Of a stretch of DNA of 64,000 bases, positions 7,661 through 15,726 are shown piece after piece. Position 1 is the first letter of the stretch, and each line of letters opens with the position of its first letter. The notes under the pieces are model-generated. The model was not told where the DNA came from, searched no databases, and saw only the letters and a list, made by a program, of their open reading frames with translations. The stretch covers positions 1,364,001 to 1,428,000 of the forward strand of contig NZ_CP062501.1 of the NCBI RefSeq assembly GCF_014879975.1. Direction: 5' to 3'. Position numbers and translations under genes: made by a program. Origin of the DNA: Vibrio bathopelagicus. Lineage in GTDB: Bacteria; Pseudomonadota; Gammaproteobacteria; Enterobacterales; Vibrionaceae.

Positions 7661-9343
7661 ATGTCAGCAAACCTTGCTCAATACACACCACTGCACCTAA
7701 AAAACGACAATACGAATGTAGACTTACCGCTACCGACTCGTTTTACGTTTCCGTACTACTACACACCACATCCAACGTGTGAGTTTGCCATGCAGCAACT
7801 TCAGCAGTCATTACTCGACTGCGGTGTGAATGAAACATCGCAAGGCAACCTTTATGCCGTACTTCTTGTTCAAAATCCAACAACTCAAGAGCTAGGCTAC
7901 CTTTCTGCATTTTCAGGTTTGCGGTTAGATTCTTCCCTAGCTTCTCAGCTAGCAAGCATTGCCTTTGTTCCTTCTGCTTTTGCTGGTCAACAGTTTCAAG
8001 TCCAAAACACGCAAAGCTTAATCAAGCAAGCAGCCTTGGTTGATGAGATTACGAACCTAGAACAAACTCATAACCTAGATGAGTTGACATCAAGCTTAAA
8101 TGAACTCAAAAACGATGCGAGCAAAGCAATTGAAGTATTTCAGTTCACGATGGCTGCCAACAAGGCAGAGCGTACGGTTCTAAGAGAAAAGGCCAATCAA
8201 GAGAAAGCGTTAGGGAACCTTGATTCAGCAGCTGACCTGCTTAAACAGTTAGGCAACCAAAGCAGCCAAGAGAAGCGCGACCTAAAAGCGCTTCGGATCG
8301 AATGGAAACAAAAGATCGCAGAACGCCAGTCGCAGGTTGATGCCATCGAAAGTGAACTCAAAAGCCGCAAGCAAGAGTACCAAGCGATCTCTTCCGAATT
8401 AGAAGCGCAACGCTTGTCTCATTATCGCTTTATCAACCAAGCTCTTGAATCAAAGAGCCTGTTTGAATTGCTAGATGGCAAAGAGGCACTTGAAGGCTCT
8501 GGCGACTGTTGCCTACCTAAATTACTTAATTGTGCTTTTGAACACGGGTTTAAGCCATTAGCTTTATCTGAGTTTTGGTGGGGATTGCCTCCGACAGCTG
8601 TTATCCGCCAGCACGGAAACCTATACCCTGTTTGCCAAAGTAAAAGCTTCGAGATCCTCGACCACCAGCTGAATGGCATTGAATTAGAAGATAATCCGCT
8701 TATAGTGAACCCTGCGGTTGGTAAGTCGTTTGATATTGTCTATGAAGATGACGAGATCGTGGTAGTGAATAAACCCGAGGAGTTCTTATCGGTTCCTGGT
8801 AAATTTATCGAAGACTCGGTTTATACGCGCATTAAAGCGCGCTACCCCGATGCAACAGGCCCTTTGATTATCCATAGGTTAGATATGTCGACGTCTGGAT
8901 TGTTGATTTTGGCACTGACCGCAGAGTCCAATAAACACATCCAGAAGCAATTCATCGATAGAACCGTAGAGAAGCGTTACACCGCCCTGCTTGATGGTGA
9001 AATACACGGTGGTTCTGGCGATATTAGCTTGCCCTTGCGCGGCGACATAACAGACAGACCAAGACAATTGGTTTGCCATGAACATGGACGTAACGCAGAA
9101 ACTCATTGGGAAGCAGTCAGTGCCAACAATGGCAAAACCAAGGTTCACTTATACCCTAAGACAGGCCGCACCCATCAGCTACGCGTACATTGCGCTCACC
9201 CGTCAGGCCTTGGTGTCCCAATCCGAGGTGATGATCTTTATGGCTACAAGCGTGAACGACTTCACCTTCATGCGGGCTACCTAAAATTGATTCACCCAAC
9301 AACTGGCAAGTGGATCGAGTTTGAAGTGTCGTCAGAGTTTTAA
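7661..9343 (+). CDS. RluA-family pseudouridine synthase with long N-terminal coiled-coil region
   Basis: The C-terminal part (about 340-560) is an RluA-type catalytic domain: the nucleophile Asp lies in LIIHRLDMSTSGLL (HRLD, about 405-408), followed by RYTALLDG and KTGRTHQLRVH. The enzyme should isomerise uridine to pseudouridine in rRNA or tRNA. At 560 residues it is about twice the size of RluA. The extra N-terminal half has no S4 domain but a charged, Gln/Glu/Lys-rich stretch (about 120-250) that looks like coiled coil. I chose the ATG at 7661 over a TTG at 7652. The target nucleotide is unknown. Confidence 0.9.
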   Translation: MSANLAQYTPLHLKNDNTNVDLPLPTRFTFPYYYTPHPTCEFAMQQLQQSLLDCGVNETSQGNLYAVLLVQNPTTQELGYLSAFSGLRLDSSLASQLASIAFVPSAFAGQQFQVQNTQSLIKQAALVDEITNLEQTHNLDELTSSLNELKNDASKAIEVFQFTMAANKAERTVLREKANQEKALGNLDSAADLLKQLGNQSSQEKRDLKALRIEWKQKIAERQSQVDAIESELKSRKQEYQAISSELEAQRLSHYRFINQALESKSLFELLDGKEALEGSGDCCLPKLLNCAFEHGFKPLALSEFWWGLPPTAVIRQHGNLYPVCQSKSFEILDHQLNGIELEDNPLIVNPAVGKSFDIVYEDDEIVVVNKPEEFLSVPGKFIEDSVYTRIKARYPDATGPLIIHRLDMSTSGLLILALTAESNKHIQKQFIDRTVEKRYTALLDGEIHGGSGDISLPLRGDITDRPRQLVCHEHGRNAETHWEAVSANNGKTKVHLYPKTGRTHQLRVHCAHPSGLGVPIRGDDLYGYKRERLHLHAGYLKLIHPTTGKWIEFEVSSEF

Positions 9344-9437
9344 TCCTATCTTTAGCGTGGGGCTTTCGAGCCCTACTCTTCTCAAATATCCTGCAAGTAA
9401 GCTTTCACCCCTCGACCAGAAAACTAAGACCAAAACA

Positions 9438-9797
9438 CTAGTACCAGAAATCTAAAACTAAAAAGCTTGAACACAACAAAGTGACCATCGCGGGAATACC
9501 GTCTTTCCACGTATCAAAGCGTAAGTGGAAATAAAGCGCCCCTATCGAAGTCGCTCCCAATATTGCACCACCCATCAATTGAGTATGTTCTGATGACACA
9601 CCACACAAGGCTAAAATCAAAAGAACGGCTCCAGTAAACTCGACTAACCCAACAAGAAACATCACCATTCGATTCAAGCCATAGCTTTTGAAAAAACCAA
9701 GCTGGATTTCAAATACCTTCTTTTGCCACCCAAGCATCTTGATTGAACTCGCTAACAAGAAGAACAACACCATTAATATGCTTATTATTGTACTCAT
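9438..9797 (-). CDS. DoxX-family small membrane protein
   Basis: The 119-residue product from the ATG at 9797 (ribosome site AAGGTGACG) has four hydrophobic segments and the DoxX/DoxD-like pattern (FKSYGLNRMVMFLVGLVEFTGAVLLI). DoxX-like proteins are poorly characterised membrane proteins, sometimes linked to quinone or redox chemistry. It is divergent from a LysR regulator 127 bp away, which may control it. Its biochemical role is unknown. Confidence 0.75.
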   Translation of the reverse strand: MSTIISILMVLFFLLASSIKMLGWQKKVFEIQLGFFKSYGLNRMVMFLVGLVEFTGAVLLILALCGVSSEHTQLMGGAILGATSIGALYFHLRFDTWKDGIPAMVTLLCSSFLVLDFWY

Positions 9798-9924
9798 TTC
9801 GTCACCTTTCTTAAGAATCATTGCGTCAATGAGACCATTTAATCATTCATAATTAAGGTGATAAATGCTAGTTTTGTGATAAGTGAGATTCCAAATTGGA
9901 ATAGATGAACACAAGGTGAGTAAT

Positions 9925-10821
9925 ATGGATAAGATTGAGTGTATTCGTATCTTTGTGGAAACGGCGCAACTGAACAGCTTTACCGCAACCGCCAATAAGT
10001 TAAACATGACACAAGGTGCGGTTAGCAAGAAGATCGCATGGTTGGAAAGTGACTTAGGGATGACTCTGTTTCAACGAAACAGCCGCAAGATATCCCTCAC
10101 TCATGCAGGAAAAGACTACCTCGATTATTGCTCTCGTTTACTCGAAGAGATGTCTACCATAGAAAGCAGGCTCAAACGTGAGACAGAAACCGTTGAAGGC
10201 GAACTTAAGATATCTGCGCCAAGTGCCTTTTCATCGATGTTACTCAGTGAGCCGCTTCAAGCTTTCATTGAACAGCACCCAGGTATCCGCATTAACCTCA
10301 GTGTCGACGATCGCATTGTTAACCTTAATGAACACAATATAGATGTCGCCATTCGTGCATCACAACTCGAAGATTCAGGGTTAAAAGCTCGTTTTCTTTT
10401 CAACAATAAAGTTCAGTACTTTGCATCGCCCGATTACTTAAAAAAATACGGGAAACCTGTGTATCCACAGGATCTCAGCCAACATCAGTGCTTAACTTAT
10501 TCTCTGATGAATCCAACAAACGAATGGCGTTTCACTGACAAAGATCGCCAATGCACCAGTATGAAAGTAAACCAAATTTTTACGGCAGACAGTCCAGAAG
10601 TGTTGCTTAAACTGGCTAGACAGGGTTTAGGTGTGGTTGCTTTACCGGATTGGATGGGCAAAGAATTTGTAGAGACCGGGGAATTAACACAGTTATTAGA
10701 AGATTGGAGCAATGACTACTTGCCTATGTACGCGCTGTATCATGCAAGTAATTATTTGCCCCAACGAATACGAGTATTTATCGATTTTATTGCGGAGTGT
10801 TTAAGTTCTACAAACAATTAG
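9925..10821 (+). CDS. LysR-family transcriptional regulator
   Basis: The 298-residue protein starts at an ATG with an AAGGTGAG ribosome site. It has an N-terminal winged helix (TATANKLNMTQGAVSKKIAWLES) and a LysR effector-binding domain (about 90-290). It belongs to the large CrgA/DmlR-like group in which the regulator controls a divergent neighbour, here the DoxX gene. The inducer is unknown. An earlier GTG at 9883 would add unlikely residues. Confidence 0.88.
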   Translation: MDKIECIRIFVETAQLNSFTATANKLNMTQGAVSKKIAWLESDLGMTLFQRNSRKISLTHAGKDYLDYCSRLLEEMSTIESRLKRETETVEGELKISAPSAFSSMLLSEPLQAFIEQHPGIRINLSVDDRIVNLNEHNIDVAIRASQLEDSGLKARFLFNNKVQYFASPDYLKKYGKPVYPQDLSQHQCLTYSLMNPTNEWRFTDKDRQCTSMKVNQIFTADSPEVLLKLARQGLGVVALPDWMGKEFVETGELTQLLEDWSNDYLPMYALYHASNYLPQRIRVFIDFIAECLSSTNN

Positions 10822-10880
10822 AGCTCAACCAGTAACTAATCAAGCCTCTATAAACGATCAATCAAGCATTAAGATGGTAC

Positions 10881-11174
10881 TTAGCCCATCACATCTGTAC
10901 GTTGCTCGACGCATTCAAAAGAGCCCATTTCGAACTCACGACAGATCCAAGGTCGGTTTTCGTAGATAGTACACATTAGTGTTTCTCTATCAACTGCCGA
11001 ACACCAGCCGTCGTCTAATCTCAGCATGGTCTCGCCGCCCCATTCGTCATACGCAATATGCTCTTCAGGAACGCCGGTATCTGTGATGATCATAACCTCT
11101 AAACGGCAACAGCATGCCTGACAATTGGCACATGTTACTTCGGGTTCGGTTACGTTCTTTATCTCTATGGTCAT
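10881..11174 (-). CDS. YkgJ-family cysteine cluster protein
   Basis: This 97-residue protein is rich in cysteine: CANCQACCCRLEV near the N-terminus, GWCSAVDRETLMCTIYENRP in the middle and RPWICREF after it. The spacing is that of the YkgJ/UPF0153 family (CxxCxxCC ... C ... C), thought to bind zinc or an iron-sulfur cluster. No specific function is established. It is a single-gene unit. Confidence 0.85.
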   Translation of the reverse strand: MTIEIKNVTEPEVTCANCQACCCRLEVMIITDTGVPEEHIAYDEWGGETMLRLDDGWCSAVDRETLMCTIYENRPWICREFEMGSFECVEQRTDVMG

Positions 11175-11274
11175 AAGTGACTACACTGCTAAATTTTGCG
11201 TATAGTAATCGAAACCGCTCGCTACGGCCAATAAAGAAAACGAGAGGTTCCGTTTTCATGCGGGAGGAAATAAC

Positions 11275-11307
11275 AATGGGCGTTATGATTTACTCACAAC
11301 GCCCATT
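11275..11307 (-). terminator. Hairpin downstream of the DD-carboxypeptidase gene
   Basis: AATGGGCGTT and AACGCCCATT form a perfect 10-bp stem with a 13-base loop, 35 bp after the dacA-like stop codon. The T run on the minus strand is poor (GTTATTTCC), so termination may be inefficient. Confidence 0.55.
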
Positions 11308-11341
11308 AAGTTTTCTCGTTTTAGCTGAATAACGATTCTAT

Positions 11342-12526
11342 TTAGAATAGGCTCGCGAAGAACAATTTAATGTAGTCCATCAGACGTTTGAATATGCCAC
11401 CTTGTTCCACAGCCTCTAGCGCAATCAATGGTTGAGTTTGAACATCTTCTCCGTCTACTGTGTAGTGAACCACACCTAAAGTTTGGCCTTCAGCAATCGG
11501 CGCTTTTAATTCAGAATCAAGTTCAATCGATGCCGTTAGCTTTTTACTGTCTGACTTAGGCAAAGTAATGAACGTATCTTCTGCAACACCCAGCTTCAAC
11601 GTGTCTTGTTCACCAAACCAAACCTTTTCTTCAGCCACTTGATCGCCGCCTTGATGTGGATTTAGTGTGTCGAAGAAGCGGAAGCCGTAGCTTAATAGCT
11701 GTTTACTGTCTGACTCACGACTCTTGACACTCGATGCGCCCATAACCACTGCGATCAGTCTCATTTCACCTTGAGTTGCCGAGCTCGCTAAGCTGTAGCC
11801 TGCACCAGAAGTGTACCCCGTTTTCATGCCATCAACGGTTAAGCTTCTATCACGAAGTAAACCATTGCGGTTGTGCTGTGTGATACCGTTATAGCTAAAC
11901 GAGCGCTCGCTGTATAAGCCATATACATCCGGTAAGTCACGAATAATCGCGCGGCCAAGTAATGCGATATCGTAAGGGGTTGAATATAAATCTTCGGCGT
12001 CTAGGCCATGGGCGTTAGCAAAATGCGTGTTTTCTAACTTCAATGATTGCGCCCAAGAGTTCATCAGATCAACAAAGGCGTCTTGTGAACCTGCTACGTG
12101 TTCTGCAATCGCAACACTGGCATCGTTACCTGATTGGATAATCAAACCACGGTAAAGATCCATCATCGCCACGTCGGTGTTCACTTCAATGAACATCTTC
12201 GATGAATCTGGGAATTTTTTCGCCCATGCATTCTCACTGATCCTTACTTGATCATCAGCAGAGATGTTGCCTCGCTTCATCTCTTGCCCGGCTACATAGC
12301 TGGTCATCAGTTTGGTTAAGCTTGCTGGGTTTAATTTAGTGTGTGCGTTTTTTTCGACTAACACATCACCGGAATTAAAGTCGATTAACACATACCCTTT
12401 TGCACCTAAGCTAGGTGGCGTCGGTACTATAGAAGGTGCCGCGATAGCTGAATTACTAACCATCGCTGCGTTACTTACAATGAATATACTTAATAGAGGG
12501 AGAGAGTATTTGGAGAACAGTTTCAT
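11342..12526 (-). CDS. dacA: D-alanyl-D-alanine carboxypeptidase (PBP5/6 type)
   Basis: The 394-residue protein has a signal peptide (about 1-29) and the three penicillin-binding motifs of class C low-mass PBPs in order: SLTK (nucleophile Ser, about 66-69), SGN (about 131-133) and KTG (about 234-236, MKTGYTSGAGY). A PBP5-type beta-rich C-terminal domain and an amphipathic tail (FKRLMDYIKLFFASLF) that would anchor it to the inner membrane follow. It removes the terminal D-Ala from peptidoglycan pentapeptides. Vibrios usually have more than one paralogue, so the symbol marks the family. Confidence 0.9.
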   Translation of the reverse strand: MKLFSKYSLPLLSIFIVSNAAMVSNSAIAAPSIVPTPPSLGAKGYVLIDFNSGDVLVEKNAHTKLNPASLTKLMTSYVAGQEMKRGNISADDQVRISENAWAKKFPDSSKMFIEVNTDVAMMDLYRGLIIQSGNDASVAIAEHVAGSQDAFVDLMNSWAQSLKLENTHFANAHGLDAEDLYSTPYDIALLGRAIIRDLPDVYGLYSERSFSYNGITQHNRNGLLRDRSLTVDGMKTGYTSGAGYSLASSATQGEMRLIAVVMGASSVKSRESDSKQLLSYGFRFFDTLNPHQGGDQVAEEKVWFGEQDTLKLGVAEDTFITLPKSDSKKLTASIELDSELKAPIAEGQTLGVVHYTVDGEDVQTQPLIALEAVEQGGIFKRLMDYIKLFFASLF

Positions 12527-12698
12527 TGAATCAAACCTAAGTTAACGTTTTGTCCAGTATAGACAAATGCTAGCAAAAGGAGCGCGAACTTTACGTTGCT
12601 TTACGCAAATGTACCTTTAGTTACAAATAAAAAAGTATAATCTGCGATCTGTCCATTTTTTAAACAAGTAATATTGACTCAATGAATATGTTTAACGC

Positions 12699-13295
12699 TT
12701 AGTTTGAACGTTGTGGCATGTGTCTAAATAGCATTTCTACAAAGCCCGAGATACGTTGTTTGCTTTCACCTACTCCCAGTTTCGGTTGAATACCAGATTG
12801 AGCTAGTGCCCGCCACTGTATCACTTCTGAATTCGGTACCGAGAACACAATGTACAGTGAACCTTTTTCGGCCAATTTACCTTTACCATCATAGAATGGA
12901 ACACCAGTAGAAAGCTGAACCGCATCAAAAATTGAATTGTCATTGAGCTCTGATTCTTCAGCTAATCCGAAACCAACCACCACATCGCCAATACCGCCTC
13001 CCTGCTCTAAACTATATCCTTTCGCAGAGAGCTGATCTTCAATCGCGTCACGCACCATATCGGTTACTACAGTTTCATCGTATTTTTGCGAAAGATATAC
13101 CTGTTCGGATCGCGGGTGCCACGAGTATGTCGTCACCCCATTTTTCATGAACTCGAAGTCACCACTGGTCACCACACCATAGTCATGTACTGTTGGCTGC
13201 TCTTGTGTCGTACAAGCGGTCAGTCCAACCACCATTAACGCCAATAGAGCAGCTTTCTTTATGCTTTTTGTTGCACAAATGGAACGTTTTATCAT
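12699..13295 (-). CDS. DUF4136 lipoprotein
   Basis: The 198-residue protein has a lipoprotein signal ending in GLTAC. The mature part shows the DUF4136 pattern of a short periplasmic protein with YDETVVTDMVRDAIEDQLSA, a segment resembling those that make related lipoproteins oligomerise, and a GVVVGFGLA-like beta strand. The function of DUF4136 proteins is unknown. It is transcribed alone and ends in a 170-bp spacer before dacA. Confidence 0.75.
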   Translation of the reverse strand: MIKRSICATKSIKKAALLALMVVGLTACTTQEQPTVHDYGVVTSGDFEFMKNGVTTYSWHPRSEQVYLSQKYDETVVTDMVRDAIEDQLSAKGYSLEQGGGIGDVVVGFGLAEESELNDNSIFDAVQLSTGVPFYDGKGKLAEKGSLYIVFSVPNSEVIQWRALAQSGIQPKLGVGESKQRISGFVEMLFRHMPQRSN

Positions 13296-13563
13296 TCGCG
13301 GCGTCCTTTCCTATATAAGAATAACTATCAATTCAACCTCCAACATAATTAGTAATTATGTTAATAGAAAGGTCATTAAACGTTTGCGTAATCGCTAACC
13401 TTCACTTCTGCCAGTTTTGGGGGTTTAATCACAAAAACAGAGTTGGTATAGTTTACCCCGTTAAACAAAACCAGACCATTCGGGGCATGGAGCTTCCTCA
13501 ATCATCTCATGAAGAGAAGAATTGGTACCGACAAAGTATCGGCAAATTTAAGAGGGTCACACA

Positions 13564-13818
13564 ATGGAATTCAATATGGTTGAAATTTTAGGTTACGCTG
13601 CGTCTATTATGGTCGCAATTTCATTAACAATGAAAGATATCGTTCGTCTGCGTGTCCTTAACTTTATTGGCTGTGCTCTCTTCACAGCATACGGCATCAT
13701 GATTGATGCATGGCCAGTTGCAGCAACCAACGGCTTCATCGCTTGTGTAAACATCTACTTCCTTGCAAAAATGCAAAAGGAAAAAAAAACGGAAGCGATG
13801 AAAGCAGCGAAAGCTTAA
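13564..13818 (+). CDS. YgjV-like small inner-membrane protein
   Basis: This 84-residue protein has about three transmembrane segments and the pattern of the Imp-YgjV family (ILGYAASIMVAISLTMKDIVRLRVLNFIGCALFTAYG), here single-repeat and shorter than E. coli YgjV. Function is unknown. AGAGGG precedes the ATG at 13564; the ATG at 13576 is also possible. A strong terminator follows. Confidence 0.7.
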   Translation: MEFNMVEILGYAASIMVAISLTMKDIVRLRVLNFIGCALFTAYGIMIDAWPVAATNGFIACVNIYFLAKMQKEKKTEAMKAAKA

Positions 13819-13850
13819 ATTAGCGACTCGCATTTCAAATAATTCTGAAA

Positions 13851-13908
13851 AAGCCCAAACGGTTCCTCTCGTTCTACTAAAGAACAGAAGCACAGTTTGG
13901 GCTTTTTT
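13851..13908. terminator. Terminator between convergent genes
   Basis: AAGCCCAAAC and GTTTGGGCTT form a 10-bp stem. The 34-base loop contains a second small hairpin (GTTCT/AGAAC), and a run of six T follows. It separates the YgjV-like gene from the convergent diguanylate cyclase gene. Confidence 0.8.
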
Positions 13909-13989
13909 CTATCTATCGTTTTATCTGTCGTTTTAAAAGACGCCTTCAAGGTGGCCGACTTACTTCAAGGCGATGCAGTTGAAAGCGTG

Positions 13990-15453
13990 TCAGGTATACG
14001 CAATGCGATATTCATTCTCCCGATACATCTGAGTGTTATTGCGTCCACTCTCTTTAGCTTGGTAAAGCGCTTTATCGGCTTTTTCGATCGTACCTTCTAT
14101 CTGAAACAGCACCTGAGCGTAGCAACAACCCACACTCACCGTCACAGGTGATACCAAACCTTCTATCTGCTCGACCCTGTGTCTCAACGCTTCTGATAAT
14201 TCAAACAACTGACATTCATCACAATCAAAAGTCACCAAGATAAACTCTTCGCCGCCATATCGAGCAATCAAGCGATGACTATTTGTAAACTGCTTTAAGG
14301 TTTTTGCGACGGCACAAATCACGCTGTCACCCTGCGCATGTCCGTGTAGGTCATTCACCGACTTAAAATGATCAATATCCAACAAAATCACGCCCACGCC
14401 TTGCAAAGGGTAAGGAGAGTTATCCGATATTCTTAGCTTTATCTGTTCAATAAAACTGCGTCTGCTATGCAGGCCCGTTAGGTAATCAAGGCTAGCCACA
14501 TCTAAGATCTTTAAGTGACGATGCCGCAGGTAAAGCACCAGAACAACAATAATACTCAGTAGACTGACAACCAACGTCATCAAACTTGCTAGCAGCAAAC
14601 TGTGGTTTTTGTTGAGCTCTTGCTCTAAGACACCCGCCGAAATAACCCAATTCAGATACGGATAAAACTTGTAGAAGATATTTTTACTTGTCGTGCCGTC
14701 TTCCGTAGAAATTGAGTAACTGAAGTGGCCTTCAGGCTCAGCGACGACTTTATCGATAAGCAACTCTGATGAGTCATCAATCAAGGCTTTTAAGTGTTCG
14801 TGTTCAAAGTTGGGTTGAAGGACTAACGTGCCCTGTAAATCAACGATATACACATAGCCACTATCGCCATAAGAGTACTTTCTCAGTTTGTCTTTAAGTG
14901 CATCGAGATCAACCAGATACATCAATTCATCTTTATATGTGGTCGCCACCAATGTATTACCACTCGGTAACCTCACCGAGTACGCAACCTTCGCACGCTT
15001 GCCGACTTCATGTGGGTTGGCGTGAGAGTATTGAGTCATTCCAGACTCTAAGCTCAGTTGTTGCTGAATATGGGTTAAATGCGCACGATTTTGCCCTTGT
15101 AAAAACGGGTGATACAGATGAATACCTTGTGGTGACATCAGATAGATATAACCTGACTCTCCAATCACCAATTCATTGGCAATTCGAATGACTTCTTCGA
15201 CTTCTTGTTCTGGCGTGACACGCAGTGTGTGAGAGGCAACTGTGTCAGTCACACCTTTGAGATAGGTTTTGATCGCTTCGTTGACTGTGGTGTCTACGAT
15301 GTCGTAACTCGCGTTCACAATCGTACGAAAGAAAAATTGGTTGGATTCTAATAATGATTCTTTCGTTCGGTTGAATTGAACAGCAGAGAGGATCAGAGAA
15401 ACTACGGCCAACACAATTGAGAAACTAAGAATGTATTTACGTCTGACTTTCAA
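13990..15453 (-). CDS. Cache-GGDEF diguanylate cyclase
   Basis: The 487-residue protein has an N-terminal membrane segment (about 9-26), a periplasmic dCache-type sensor (about 30-275, with YIYLMSPQG and YVYIVDLQGT repeats), a second membrane segment (about 283-306) and a C-terminal GGDEF domain (about 320-480). The catalytic motif is intact as GGEEF (ARYGGEEFILV), so it should make cyclic di-GMP. The inhibitory RxxD I-site normally just before GGEEF is absent (NSHR stands there), so product feedback inhibition may be missing. The ligand of the sensor is unknown. Confidence 0.92.
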   Translation of the reverse strand: MKVRRKYILSFSIVLAVVSLILSAVQFNRTKESLLESNQFFFRTIVNASYDIVDTTVNEAIKTYLKGVTDTVASHTLRVTPEQEVEEVIRIANELVIGESGYIYLMSPQGIHLYHPFLQGQNRAHLTHIQQQLSLESGMTQYSHANPHEVGKRAKVAYSVRLPSGNTLVATTYKDELMYLVDLDALKDKLRKYSYGDSGYVYIVDLQGTLVLQPNFEHEHLKALIDDSSELLIDKVVAEPEGHFSYSISTEDGTTSKNIFYKFYPYLNWVISAGVLEQELNKNHSLLLASLMTLVVSLLSIIVVLVLYLRHRHLKILDVASLDYLTGLHSRRSFIEQIKLRISDNSPYPLQGVGVILLDIDHFKSVNDLHGHAQGDSVICAVAKTLKQFTNSHRLIARYGGEEFILVTFDCDECQLFELSEALRHRVEQIEGLVSPVTVSVGCCYAQVLFQIEGTIEKADKALYQAKESGRNNTQMYRENEYRIAYT

Positions 15454-15590
15454 GTTTACCCCATAGCTTTCTAATTTTAGGTAACGCTATTTTTTGTTAT
15501 AGGCAGACTGTTTTATACCATATTTGTCTTTTTTACTGAACGAGTGTCGATATTTTAAAAGGTTTCTATACGCAATCTGTGACTTATAGC

Positions 15591-15623
15591 AAAAACGCCG
15601 AACTGGATTCAGTTCGGCGTTTT
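15591..15623. terminator. Terminator after the chitinase gene
   Basis: AAAACGCCGAACTG and CAGTTCGGCGTTTT form a perfect 14-bp stem with a GATT loop and A/T runs at both ends. It ends the leftward chitinase transcript and insulates the diguanylate cyclase gene. Confidence 0.9.
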
Positions 15624-15726
15624 AATTTGACGCTTTATCTATGTATTTAAATCACACTAAGACACTGATAAATCGACTTAAAACGATTCGTATTCGTTAT
15701 CTATAAATACATGACTTAGCGTTAGA

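Noticed and set aside
13358-13591. 77-residue plus-strand frame before the YgjV-like gene
   Set aside because: It overlaps the start of the YgjV-like gene, contains no recognisable pattern and covers the probable promoter region.
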